The notes: generated by a model from the letters alone, not told the origin. A stretch of DNA of 11,791 nucleotides from Elusimicrobiota bacterium (GCA_030639665.1 DAOWCC010000063.1:1-11791); one strand, 5' to 3'. Counted from the first letter of the stretch, positions 1-7,608 are shown. A program made the numbers and translations.

Positions 1-155
1 ATGAGATATCTCGGCACACTAATATTAAAGTGTCCATACTGGTGTCCGTTGAGGGTCCAAATCTGTCAAAATAAGACAAAGAAAGTAACATTAGATTGTT
101 TGAATCCATTAATAAGAACATAATGTGACAAAAACTGTCAAAGTTTTGCAGATAC
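1..155. other. Non-coding left edge rich in TGTC/GACA sites
   Basis: No gene is convincing here. A 40-codon frame opens with ATG at 1 and stops at 121-123. It has four cysteines but no recognisable family and no visible upstream context, so I do not call it. The notable feature is six copies of TGTC or its complement GACA (31, 43, 64, 75, 127, 136). Four of these form two small inverted repeats: TGTC-7-GACA at 64-78 and TGACA-5-TGTCA at 126-140. Clustered short repeats next to a tRNA 3' end are what transposon ends or recombinase arm-type sites look like, but this is inference and no transposase or integrase is in view. Confidence 0.3.
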
Positions 156-200
156 CTTGCCAAGATTGAGACGAGGGGCCGATTCCCTTCGCCCGCTCCA
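156..200 (+). pseudogene. 3' half of tRNA-Gly(GCC), possible attachment-site remnant
   Basis: From the anticodon loop (TTGCCAA at 156-162, anticodon GCC) to an encoded CCA at 198-200 this reads as the second half of a bacterial tRNA-Gly. The T-stem pairs fully (GAGGG with CCCTT, one G-T) and the acceptor 3' strand is CGCCCGC. The 5' half is missing: the bases before the loop do not pair with the 3' side of the anticodon stem, and no matching GCGGGCG acceptor strand lies upstream. The T-loop reads GCCGATT where TTCGATT would be usual, so the copy has also decayed. A fragment running from the anticodon loop to the 3' end is what is left on one side of an element integrated in a tRNA gene. A plain tRNA pseudogene is the alternative. 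Confidence 0.65.
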
Positions 201-226
201 AAAACCGGAGAAATCCGGTTTTTTTA
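201..226 (+). terminator. Rho-independent terminator after the tRNA-Gly remnant
   Basis: A 9-bp perfect stem (AAAACCGGA-type left arm 201-209, matching arm 214-222) with a GAAA tetraloop is followed by a T-run. It starts directly after the CCA of the tRNA fragment, as expected of the original tRNA transcript's terminator, so the DNA to the right is probably the original downstream flank of the tRNA gene. Confidence 0.8.
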
Positions 227-590
227 TTGCCTATCTAATTATTGAGTAATTTAAATTGCTTTTTTCCCCTAGTATATCCCCACCTATACATAGTTTTTCG
301 GCTTTTCAAAAAAGATTTACAAACACGCATATACCCTTGAAGGGGCTCGCCCCGTTAGAGATAGGGCGAACATATGCCCTTTATCCATAACTAAAGTCTT
401 TTACTATTGTATCCACGCTCCCTCTTCTCAGTATTTGTATAAAACTTTAGCCCGTATATCTCTAACGGGGTAAGCCAAAGGACCTATAATAAGAAGTTCA
501 TAGGGCCTAGGTTTGTATGGGAAATAAAACATGGCATTTTTGGGTCTTTGTTCTCTTATGAAATTCGGCAATTGACCCTAAACTATAGGT
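227..590. other. Intergenic stretch with several hairpins, no gene
   Basis: About 360 bases without a credible reading frame. It contains the long inverted repeat described separately and smaller hairpins: GGGG/CCCC around 342-353, AGGGC/GCCCT at 363-380 with an 8-nt loop, a 9-bp stem with one mismatch at 479-508, and GGGTC/GACCC at 542-578 just ahead of the next start codon. I found no convincing -35/-10 pair for the gene at 591. The density of self-complementary sequence suggests a structured repeat or a structured leader rather than plain spacer. Confidence 0.5.
331..487. repeat. Long imperfect inverted repeat around CCCCGTTAGAGATA
   Basis: The left arm (about 331-367) and right arm (about 450-487) are reverse complements over roughly 36 bases with small gaps. 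The core is a perfect 14-bp match: CCCCGTTAGAGATA at 350-363 and its complement at 457-470. It is flanked by matching GGCT/AGCC-type and GGGC/GCCC segments. The arms enclose about 80 bases, including a second hairpin at 363-380. No transposase is associated. It could be a MITE-like or REP-like dispersed repeat, or a folded leader of the downstream gene; one copy cannot separate these. Confidence 0.6.
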
Positions 591-2945
591 ATGACAAAAA
601 ATAAAGAAACTTTTAAAGCAGTGGTAACTTCCATAATTTTTTCATTCACGGGTTTATTAATTGGTCAAGGCAATCTTCTTGCTCAGGAGTCAGGTTCTTA
701 TTTTAGCGGACATAAAGGTTCCGTAAGTATGTCAGAACTTGTCCAAGATATTCAGATTTTAAAAGCGAATGATATTTCTTCTCCCGCGCCGAAACCTGCC
801 GGCGCTCCGGCAAATGATACTGAAACCGAGGCGGAAGATTCAAATGAATTCATTCAATTTTGGGATGATTTGCAAGAAGATGTCTGGCAAGACATATGTA
901 AAGAGGCTCAAATTTCACTTAGTGAAGGAGTCGATCTTGGTGATATTGTGGGCATTAAAGGGAAATATAAAAGGGAACTTAAACAATATCCCGATAAAAG
1001 AATAGCTTTGGTGGATGAGGTGGGCATTAAACTTACCGGAAACCTTACGGAAGAGATTTTTAATGTTGGTGATAATCCGTTTAATGTTGGATTTAATATG
1101 AAAATGGAAGGCAAATCCGTAGTTGTCAGAAGGCTTGACGGCATTAAATACTGTGATGAGATTTTAACAGTTCTTGATTTGCGTAATGTTAAAACCATAC
1201 TTCCTCTTAAGGCGAAAAGAATTGCCAAAATGAAATCCGGAGAAATATGGAAATTTCCGACAATATTTAGAATAGGTTTGAGCGGCAGGATAGGCAGTAA
1301 TTTTAACGGACTTTCAGTTGGTTTATCTCTTGGCACGGCGAGAGAAAGAAAGCCTTCAATTTCTTTATATAGAATGGATGAAAAGACTTTAAGGCTTAGA
1401 GTGAGACTTGATAGAGCCACTTTTAAAAGTGTTGGAGTATCGGCAAGAGCTCTTACCATATCGGCCGGAGATATTGGTCTTTTTGAAGCTGAAAATGCTT
1501 TGACAGAATTAATTCATGATGAATTGGCCGGAGAAATAGCAAAGGAATTTAATAAATATCTTTCCTTTAAATTAGGTCTTTCTCATAATAGGGTAAAAGG
1601 TAAAAAAATACTTATGGAGTTCTTGCTTGACGCTCAAGATGAGGAGCAACTTGAAAGGCTTGAAGATTTTTTGCGCGGTGATTTAGGAGTTCTCAAAAAA
1701 CTTTTAAGAATGGGAACTCAATTTAACGGAGTTGATATTGAAAATGACCTTCAGGCGGGAGCGGACGCTTTAAATGAAGTGGAAAATATCGGAGAAGAGA
1801 GTCTTGAGGCGGAATCAAGTTTTGTGGGTTCCGATCATTTTAATTCAAACGGGAATAGTTTGAATCTTCAAGTTCCTTTCTTTTATTCCAGAGAATCGGC
1901 CTCGAGCGCGCGTTATGATAGATATCAAACAATGGAGGGAGATGAGATACTTCATTCTCATCAGGTTTCTCAGAATATTTCAAATGCTTCCATTAATATT
2001 CCGTGGGTCGGTAAGCGTTATAAACGAAATGTCAGGCAGAATATGTATATTGTTAATTATGAGAAAGAGGGTAGCGCTGTTTCAGAGCCCAGTATTATCT
2101 ATCAGCGTTATGATGGAACCGTCAGACGCAGTGAGTTAACCGCAAGGGGCATGGTGGAGGATGTTAATGATATTCTTCAATACGCGGGCGTTAATGGCGA
2201 AGGTGTAAATTCCGATTATACGATTGATACCGATACTTTATTTCCAAAATTGTCCGAGGCTGAAAATAATCCTCAATATGATGAAGATGGTTTTATAATT
2301 TCGCCTGCCAGAAGACAGTATAAATCAGCGATAATGTCTTTTAGCATGGTGTTTACACAAACAGCCGTTAGAGATATAATCAATGCGCCCGTAGAAGGCA
2401 TTATGAAAGCTTTCTTTAATATATTGGAAGGTGAAGATAGAAAGATTATAACTAAAGTTGCTCATCTTTTTAATGTTAATGAAGACGGTAAGGTTAAATA
2501 TAATTACAGAACTGTTAAAGAAATTCTTGAAAAGGAATTTTGGTGGATGGATTTTGATAGTAATAATGGCGACGAAGAGTCTCCCATGGATATTGTTCGC
2601 GGCATTTGCTATAAAACTTCCAGAATAATCGCGGATTTTGCAAGCGTGAGAAATGCCGCCGGTTGGAAAGAACAATCCAAGCGATTGGCTGCTGTTCTTG
2701 GCGGTAAAAGCAAAAGCCGGATGGGTTATAGCCCTATGCTTAAGATTATAGTTCAGTTTGTGAACCCCAAGAATCTATATGCCAAGGTTAATTTTAAAAC
2801 TCATAAAAAGATAGATGGAGAGGATGATATTACCGTAAAAGAGGAAATGTTCAATGAGGAAGTGGGCTCTAATTATGGCAGTCAAATGGCGAATGCCACC
2901 TCGCTTAGGGATATGTTTAATAATCCTTCAACACTTACCGACTAA
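591..2945 (+). CDS. Exported protein of unknown family, 784 aa
   Basis: I do not recognise the family. The N-terminus is a clear Sec signal peptide: lysines at 3-9, a hydrophobic core at about 10-30, and a likely cleavage near LLAQES (29-34). A Pro/Ala/acid-rich linker follows (about 63-86). Residues 130-300 alternate hydrophobic and charged positions and look beta-rich; 300-375 looks helical with an acidic EEQLERLEDF stretch; 575-720 again looks mostly helical with an aromatic patch EFWWMDF (649-655). There is a short internal repeat FNVGDNPFNVG (157-167). No catalytic motif, lipobox or membrane anchor beyond the signal is visible, so a periplasmic or outer-surface location is inferred. The ATG at 591 is chosen because an in-frame ATG at 558 meets a stop after five codons; no clear ribosome-binding site precedes it. 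It is followed by a strong terminator and appears monocistronic. Confidence 0.85.
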   Translation: MTKNKETFKAVVTSIIFSFTGLLIGQGNLLAQESGSYFSGHKGSVSMSELVQDIQILKANDISSPAPKPAGAPANDTETEAEDSNEFIQFWDDLQEDVWQDICKEAQISLSEGVDLGDIVGIKGKYKRELKQYPDKRIALVDEVGIKLTGNLTEEIFNVGDNPFNVGFNMKMEGKSVVVRRLDGIKYCDEILTVLDLRNVKTILPLKAKRIAKMKSGEIWKFPTIFRIGLSGRIGSNFNGLSVGLSLGTARERKPSISLYRMDEKTLRLRVRLDRATFKSVGVSARALTISAGDIGLFEAENALTELIHDELAGEIAKEFNKYLSFKLGLSHNRVKGKKILMEFLLDAQDEEQLERLEDFLRGDLGVLKKLLRMGTQFNGVDIENDLQAGADALNEVENIGEESLEAESSFVGSDHFNSNGNSLNLQVPFFYSRESASSARYDRYQTMEGDEILHSHQVSQNISNASINIPWVGKRYKRNVRQNMYIVNYEKEGSAVSEPSIIYQRYDGTVRRSELTARGMVEDVNDILQYAGVNGEGVNSDYTIDTDTLFPKLSEAENNPQYDEDGFIISPARRQYKSAIMSFSMVFTQTAVRDIINAPVEGIMKAFFNILEGEDRKIITKVAHLFNVNEDGKVKYNYRTVKEILEKEFWWMDFDSNNGDEESPMDIVRGICYKTSRIIADFASVRNAAGWKEQSKRLAAVLGGKSKSRMGYSPMLKIIVQFVNPKNLYAKVNFKTHKKIDGEDDITVKEEMFNEEVGSNYGSQMANATSLRDMFNNPSTLTD

Positions 2946-2968
2946 AGAAGAATTAACAATTACTACGC

Positions 2969-3009
2969 AAAAACGCCCTCTCAATTTTTAATTGAAAGGG
3001 CGTTTTTTA
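2969..3009. terminator. Strong, probably bidirectional intrinsic terminator
   Basis: The stem AAACGCCCT / AGGGCGTTT continues inward through TCAATT/AATTGA with one C-A mismatch and a 3-nt loop. It has a T-run on the + side and an A-run on the other side. It sits between two converging genes, 24 bases after the stop of the exported protein and about 80 bases beyond the stop of pyrB, so it can end both transcripts. Confidence 0.85.
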
Positions 3010-3091
3010 TAATTCGTATCCGCGCTTATCCTGCTCCGTCAAGGCTTCCTTCTTTGCTGAAGTTTTCGAAGGATTTTTGCGCCAATAAACT

Positions 3092-4153
3092 TTATTTAAT
3101 TTTATTTTCTATGCCGAATATATAAGCTATAAGAGCGGCTCTTATCCACATGCCGTTTCTTTCCTGGCGCCAATAGACGGCTCTTTCATCATTATCCACT
3201 TTAGCGTCTATTTCAAATCTCCTGGGCAGAGGATGTAATAATATACAGGAGGATTTAATCATTTTAAGATGTTCTTCTTTGAAATAAAATGGTGAATAAT
3301 CCACTTTTTTGGATTCTCCCGAAGCATCGTGTTCATCTTGAATTCTCGTCATATAGATGGCGTCCGCCTTGGGCATTACGGATGCGAAATCTTCGGTTTC
3401 AGTGTAAGGGATATTATGAGCTTTTAGAAAATCCAGAATATCTTGTTCCATTTTAAATTCTTTGGGAGAGACAAAATCAATGCTGATATTCTTATAGTTT
3501 TTCATTAAATAGCTTAATGAACGCACTGTTCTTCCTCGTTTTAAGTCTCCGACCATTACAATTCTTTTTCCGTCGATATGTCCCTTGAATTGCCTATGTA
3601 AAGTATAAATATCAAGCAGAGCTTGAGTCGGATGCTGATCTTTGCCCGAGCCCGCGTTTAGCACGGGAATCGGACGATTGGTATTATTTAAAAGCCAAGC
3701 TGTTCTTTCGGCGGAACCCGGCGCGGGATGGCGCATTATTATAAGGTCCACATAGCTTGAAAAAGTTCTAACGGTGTCATCATGGCTTTCGCCTTTTACC
3801 TCCGAGGAGGTGGAAGAATCTCTGATTTCGGAAGTTTTCATACCCAGTATATGGCAAGCGTTTAGAAAGGAAAGAAAAGTTCTGGTGGAAGGCTGAGCGA
3901 AATAGAGCATGGCTTTTTTATGCGAGAGTAAAGAAGCGATAAAATCCGCGCCTTCTTTTGTTTTAGTTGTTTTTCTTAGTTTATCCGCAATATCAAATAA
4001 TGATTCAAGTAATTCTTTTGACAGTTGTTGGGCGAATAAGCAATCATAAATTTTGCCGTCTTTTTCATAAAAATCCATTTTCCTATCCAAGTCAAGTTTA
4101 AAAAAATCTTCCCAGTTTTGATTTGATTTGTTTTTTATGATGGTTTTTTCCAT
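3092..4153 (-). CDS. pyrB: Aspartate carbamoyltransferase catalytic chain
   Basis: Catalyses carbamoyl phosphate + L-aspartate to N-carbamoyl-aspartate, the committed step of pyrimidine synthesis, in the cytosol. The residues known from the E. coli enzyme are present: the carbamoyl-phosphate loop STRT (89-92), the lysine in VKGES (K120), RHP (141-143), QHPTQ (173-177), the GRT arginine (R208), YMTR (R270) and LHPLPR (306-311). The position after STRT is F where E. coli has R; that is a subfamily difference, not a loss of the STRT core. At 353 residues it is about 40 longer than the E. coli chain (311), mainly through a charged N-terminal extension. The start is supported by GGAGG six bases upstream. 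No pyrI regulatory chain or other pyrimidine gene is nearby, so it probably works as an unregulated trimer (inference). Its upstream region runs into the inverted-repeat element at 4201-4544. Confidence 0.96.
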   Translation of the reverse strand: MEKTIIKNKSNQNWEDFFKLDLDRKMDFYEKDGKIYDCLFAQQLSKELLESLFDIADKLRKTTKTKEGADFIASLLSHKKAMLYFAQPSTRTFLSFLNACHILGMKTSEIRDSSTSSEVKGESHDDTVRTFSSYVDLIIMRHPAPGSAERTAWLLNNTNRPIPVLNAGSGKDQHPTQALLDIYTLHRQFKGHIDGKRIVMVGDLKRGRTVRSLSYLMKNYKNISIDFVSPKEFKMEQDILDFLKAHNIPYTETEDFASVMPKADAIYMTRIQDEHDASGESKKVDYSPFYFKEEHLKMIKSSCILLHPLPRRFEIDAKVDNDERAVYWRQERNGMWIRAALIAYIFGIENKIK

Positions 4154-4159
4154 TAAAAG

Positions 4160-4164
4160 CCTCC
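4160..4164 (-). promoter_or_regulatory. Ribosome-binding site of pyrB
   Basis: On the - strand GGAGG lies six bases before the ATG at 4153, a textbook Shine-Dalgarno spacing. It fixes the start and supports the N-terminal extension being translated. Confidence 0.85.
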
Positions 4165-4200
4165 GTTTATTTTTCTAGAATTGCCTGTAGTAATTTTATC

Positions 4201-4544
4201 ATTTACTGAGGTTCTAAAGAATAATTACTTTGCCATTTGGCTGACTAATTTTTGAGTGAAACAAAAAACAAAGAGCGCGTGGCGCCTATAGCGCCATAAG
4301 TGATGCGTGATGAAGTTGGTCGTTCACAAAGTTTCCGACACTTTATGAGGCATAGCCTCGTTTATTGCAGCCAAAAATCAGCCAGTCCCACAGCAATTAA
4401 GCTATGGGAAAGCTCATATTTTATTGATTTCTTCGTTACGCCTCAATCACAGGCAGATAGCATTCTCATTCGTTGTGCCTTGAACTCAATTTAAATCTGA
4501 ACTTCCAAGTGATAAGGTAATTGTTCTTTAGAGCCTTAATAAAT
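4201..4544. mobile_element. MITE-like element with 40-bp imperfect terminal inverted repeats
   Basis: Bases 4201-4240 match the reverse complement of 4505-4544 at 32 of 40 positions, including the uninterrupted block TCTAAAGAA. All eight differences are transitions. Weaker similarity continues inward around a shared TTGAGT. Inside are three more hairpins: GGCGC/GCGCC at 4281-4295, GAGGC/GCCTC at 4347-4359, and TCCCA/TGGGA with AGC/GCT at 4386-4409. The only frame inside (4300-4494) has no family resemblance or ribosome-binding site and is taken as chance. Terminal repeats without a transposase gene fit a miniature inverted-repeat element; I see no clear target-site duplication. It fills nearly the whole gap between the divergent genes pyrB and the GT-C-like gene. 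A structured regulatory RNA is the alternative. Confidence 0.65.
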
Positions 4545-4549
4545 TGTGA

Positions 4550-6358
4550 ATGCCGCTTATGTTTTATAGAATTACTATAATGAAATCGATTATTTCAGGA
4601 TTTAAGAAGTTGGAGATGAGCCATGGTTTAACCTTTATAGGCATAGCCTTGGCGTTTTCCTCTTTTCTTCTGCCTATTATAAATCCCGATTTATCGTGGC
4701 ATTTATCGGCCGGAAGATATATTATTGATAATTTTGCCGTGCCTCAAACCGATTTTATTTCATGGACAATGAAGGGCCGCACATGGTTTGATTTCGAATG
4801 GCTTGTGCAAGTTTTTTATTATTCAATTTTTAAAAAGAGCGGTTTTACCGGATTATTTATTTTTAAGGTTCTGATTTTAAGCGGCGCGTTATATATATTC
4901 TATAAAATAATTGAGCTTCACAAGCTTAAAAAGTTGAGTTTTATTGTCTTGCCATGGGTGGCCGCCGCGCTTATTACCAATAGCGATTTAAGACCTGAAA
5001 ATTTTACCATACTTTTTTTTACCGCGCTTGTTCTTATACTTGAAAAGACCAGATTGGAACTTATTGATTTAAAAAAGCCGTCTTTTTATTTAAAGCTGCT
5101 TTTATTTTTTGTTTTATGGGTAAATCTTCATGCCGGTTATGTTTACGGTTCGGTTTTGGTTTTCTTTTATTGGCTGGGAAAATTATTCGAGGAAGCCCTT
5201 CCATGGATTTATGGCAGGGAGAAAACCATTAAAATTTCCAAAAGCAAGTATTATTTAGCGGCTTTCGCCGTCAGTTTTTTTGCGAGTTTCATAAATCCTT
5301 ATGGTTATAAAATATTTTCGGTAATGGCTAATCATCATGAGTATCTTTCGGTTCTACAGCAGTATATCAATGAATGGCAGCCTTTTGATCTTACCAATAT
5401 TTATCAATGGCCTTATATTATTTTATTCATATGTTCTTTTTTTATTATTCTTTTTAGATTTATAAAATTCAAAGATATTCCATATGTTCACATAATAAGC
5501 ATGCTGTTTTTTGCTTATTCTTCTTCCAACTACGCTCGCCATAGCCCGTTTTTTACAATAGTCGCGATGACTTGTCTTTTGAGTTCAATTGCGGATTTAA
5601 ATTTCGCGAATATTAACCGCTTGCTCAAATGGCTTGCGGGGCTGATTACGGCGGTATTATTGCTTTCTTATTACGCTCTTTTCGTTTGGAGCCAATATGA
5701 CGGCGTTGTCAGTTTAAATAATTCATCCGATAGCGCGATATCTTTTTTAAAGAAAAATTCGGATAAGCTGAAAGATTTAAAAATGTTCAATTATTGGGGC
5801 TGGGGCGGCTATTTGGGTTTTAATCTTCATCCTGATTATAAGGTGTTTATAGACGGAAGATATATATTTCATTCTTTTTTGGAAGAAACTCAAAATTGCC
5901 GAAAAAACACTGAAACATGGAATAAATTTGTGGATAAATATGGTTTTGATATGATAATTCTTGAAAGAGAATCGGTGAAGATTACGATTAAACATAAACT
6001 TAAGAAAGGCGGTCATATCATTTTACGGCGGCCTGTTTATTTATTGTATCTTCCAAAGAAGGATTGGGCGGTGGCGCATTGGGATAAAAAATTAGTCATA
6101 CTATTAAGAAGAAAAGCGGTGGATGCCGCGTGGCTTAAAGAGCATGAATATAAATTATTAAGACCGGAAGATACTGAAAATCTCGCGATTATGGCTCTTG
6201 AAGGAGAGGTGAAATTGAGTGAAATTGAAAAAGATGTCAGGCTTTATACTAACTCGAACGATTCTTTTTTAAGCGCCGGTCTAAATAGTGATATTAAAAA
6301 ATGGCATCGGAGTTTACTGGATGCCTGCGATAAAGGCGGTGGAAAATGCGAAAAATAA
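4550..6358 (+). CDS. GT-C-like integral membrane protein (putative glycosyltransferase)
   Basis: A polytopic membrane protein with about ten hydrophobic segments in residues 25-385 and a soluble C-terminal part. It has the motif series of a large uncharacterised GT-C-like group: an acidic residue just after the first membrane segment in PDLSWHL (46-52), TDFISWT...WFDFEWL (67-85), LRPENF (147-152), NPYGYKIF (249-256), YARHSPFF (328-335), YWGWGGYL (415-422) and FIDGR (433-437). Enzymes of the GT-C fold move sugars from lipid-phosphate donors on the outer face of the inner membrane; the acceptor here is unknown. The start is uncertain: ATG 4550 lies five bases after the inverted-repeat element and lacks a Shine-Dalgarno site, and in-frame ATGs at 4580 and 4616 are alternatives. 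The MFS gene begins 13 bases before this one ends, so the two are probably co-translated. Confidence 0.8.
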   Translation: MPLMFYRITIMKSIISGFKKLEMSHGLTFIGIALAFSSFLLPIINPDLSWHLSAGRYIIDNFAVPQTDFISWTMKGRTWFDFEWLVQVFYYSIFKKSGFTGLFIFKVLILSGALYIFYKIIELHKLKKLSFIVLPWVAAALITNSDLRPENFTILFFTALVLILEKTRLELIDLKKPSFYLKLLLFFVLWVNLHAGYVYGSVLVFFYWLGKLFEEALPWIYGREKTIKISKSKYYLAAFAVSFFASFINPYGYKIFSVMANHHEYLSVLQQYINEWQPFDLTNIYQWPYIILFICSFFIILFRFIKFKDIPYVHIISMLFFAYSSSNYARHSPFFTIVAMTCLLSSIADLNFANINRLLKWLAGLITAVLLLSYYALFVWSQYDGVVSLNNSSDSAISFLKKNSDKLKDLKMFNYWGWGGYLGFNLHPDYKVFIDGRYIFHSFLEETQNCRKNTETWNKFVDKYGFDMIILERESVKITIKHKLKKGGHIILRRPVYLLYLPKKDWAVAHWDKKLVILLRRKAVDAAWLKEHEYKLLRPEDTENLAIMALEGEVKLSEIEKDVRLYTNSNDSFLSAGLNSDIKKWHRSLLDACDKGGGKCEK

Positions 6359-7587
6359 TTATGGACAAATTTAAGAAGCACCCTCTTTCAATGTTCGGAG
6401 ATTTTAGAAAAGTCTTCGCGGGAAGAGTGATATCGGCTATCGGAGACAAATTTTTTGCCATAGCCATAGCTTGGTGGGTGGTGAGTTCCGGCGACGAAAA
6501 TAGCAAAATGCACTTGGGGCTTCTTATGGCGGTAAATGTGGTGCCGGTAATTCTGTTCGGTCCTTTTCTCGGAACTCTTGTGGACAGGTCCAATAAAAGA
6601 ATGACAATGCTTATTGCTGATGCGTTCAGAATGATATTTGTTTTGTCTCTTGCCACGATAATGTTTACGGGAAATTTAAATCTTGTCATATTGTACGGCT
6701 TGTGCTTTCTTGTTTCCATGTTTGGCCCCATGTTTGAGGCATCCGTGTCAAGTTCTCTTTTGCGGTTAACATCAAAAGAGAGTCTCGCGAGCGCCGCGGC
6801 TTTGGATTCTTCCGTTATGCAGATTTCAAATGTTTTTGGTTCCGCCCTCGGCAGCATATGTATCGCGATTATAGGCGTTGCGGGAGCTTTTTTCTTTGAT
6901 TCCATTACATACGCCCTTTCCTTTGTTATTATTTATATGGTAAAAACCAATTTGGCTCCGGTCGTGGAGGCGGAGAGTAATTATTGGGGAGAATTTAAAA
7001 AAGGCATTCATTATATTGTCAAAAACAGGCCCATATTTTCACTTATGCTGACATTCGCGGCTTTTAATTTTTTTGTCGGTCCCATTCTGATATTAATTCC
7101 CATGATTGTAAAATTTACTTTGAACGAGAGCGTTACATGGCTTGCCATATTTGAAACTTTTTTTGCTTTTGGCGCGTGCTCAATAGCGGTAATTATGAGT
7201 TTTAGAAAAAAGCACGGCAATATCTATATTATGTTTTTTGGTTCACTAATGCTTATGGGATTATCGTTTTTAGGCTTGTATTTCACGGGAGATAAATATT
7301 TAATAACCTTATTACTTTTGAGCGCGGGCTGCGCCATTGGAACGGGAAACGCTTTGGCGCTTACTCTTTTTCAGCACGCTGTGGATGAGGAGATGAAGGG
7401 GCGATTCTTTTCCGTTTTAACCACCATCTGTTACGCGGTATTGCCTTTCACTTTTATGTTAAACGGTTTTTTGGCTGAACAAATATCCATAAAATTCAGC
7501 ATATTGATGAATTCTCTGGCTATTATCGCGCTGTCGTTTATTGTGCTCATTATTCCGAGAATCAAATCCGAAGTAAACTCTCAATAA
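6346..7587 (+). CDS. MFS transporter, DHA3-like efflux type
   Basis: A 413-residue inner-membrane protein with about twelve hydrophobic segments, typical length for the major facilitator superfamily. The loop after the second segment carries the MFS motif A form GPFLGTLVDRSNKR (72-85). The pattern of short loops and the N-terminal RKVFAGRVISAIGDKF resemble the DHA3 group, which includes macrolide and enterobactin exporters, so proton-driven export of a small molecule is the best guess; the substrate is unknown. It overlaps the end of the GT-C-like gene. The ATG at 6346 has GGTGG just upstream; a second in-frame ATG at 6361 would remove the overlap but has poorer upstream sequence. Confidence 0.88.
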   Translation: MRKIIMDKFKKHPLSMFGDFRKVFAGRVISAIGDKFFAIAIAWWVVSSGDENSKMHLGLLMAVNVVPVILFGPFLGTLVDRSNKRMTMLIADAFRMIFVLSLATIMFTGNLNLVILYGLCFLVSMFGPMFEASVSSSLLRLTSKESLASAAALDSSVMQISNVFGSALGSICIAIIGVAGAFFFDSITYALSFVIIYMVKTNLAPVVEAESNYWGEFKKGIHYIVKNRPIFSLMLTFAAFNFFVGPILILIPMIVKFTLNESVTWLAIFETFFAFGACSIAVIMSFRKKHGNIYIMFFGSLMLMGLSFLGLYFTGDKYLITLLLLSAGCAIGTGNALALTLFQHAVDEEMKGRFFSVLTTICYAVLPFTFMLNGFLAEQISIKFSILMNSLAIIALSFIVLIIPRIKSEVNSQ

Positions 7588-7608
7588 ATCGGTTTATTAG
7601 GCTTTTTT
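7583..7608 (+). terminator. Weak candidate terminator after the MFS gene
   Basis: AATAAA (7583-7588, overlapping the stop codon) pairs with TTTATT (7593-7598) around a TCGG loop, and a six-T run starts four bases later (7603). The stem is all A-T, so efficiency is doubtful. It lies in the short gap between converging genes. Confidence 0.3.

Noticed and set aside
1..123. 40-codon frame starting at the first base, with four cysteines
   Set aside because: Too short, cut by the window edge, no family match, and overlaps the TGTC/GACA repeat cluster; could be the tail of an upstream gene but nothing supports it.
571..593. TTGACC before the start at 591 as a -35 box
   Set aside because: It lies only about 12 bases before the start codon, leaving no room for a -10 and transcription start.
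1057..1089. Direct repeat of TTTAATGTTGG in the exported-protein gene
   Set aside because: Only two copies, in frame within a coding region; a minor local duplication giving FNVGDNPFNVG.
908..1459. 183-codon frame antisense to the exported protein
   Set aside because: Shadow of the longer + strand gene, low-complexity Leu/Ser-rich translation, no ribosome-binding site.
3007..3107. Open frame on the - strand just past the pyrB stop, shifted by +1, ending in EQDKRGYEL before the terminator
   Set aside because: It could be a frameshifted tail or gene remnant, but it has no start codon, the pyrB frame itself stays open for a similar length beyond its stop, and the pyrB protein is already complete.
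4300..4494. 64-codon + strand frame inside the inverted-repeat element
   Set aside because: It spans the internal hairpins, has no ribosome-binding site or family resemblance, and is explained by the structured repeat.
6294..6905. 203-codon frame antisense to the MFS gene
   Set aside because: Lies wholly within real genes on the other strand, with no family resemblance; a codon shadow.
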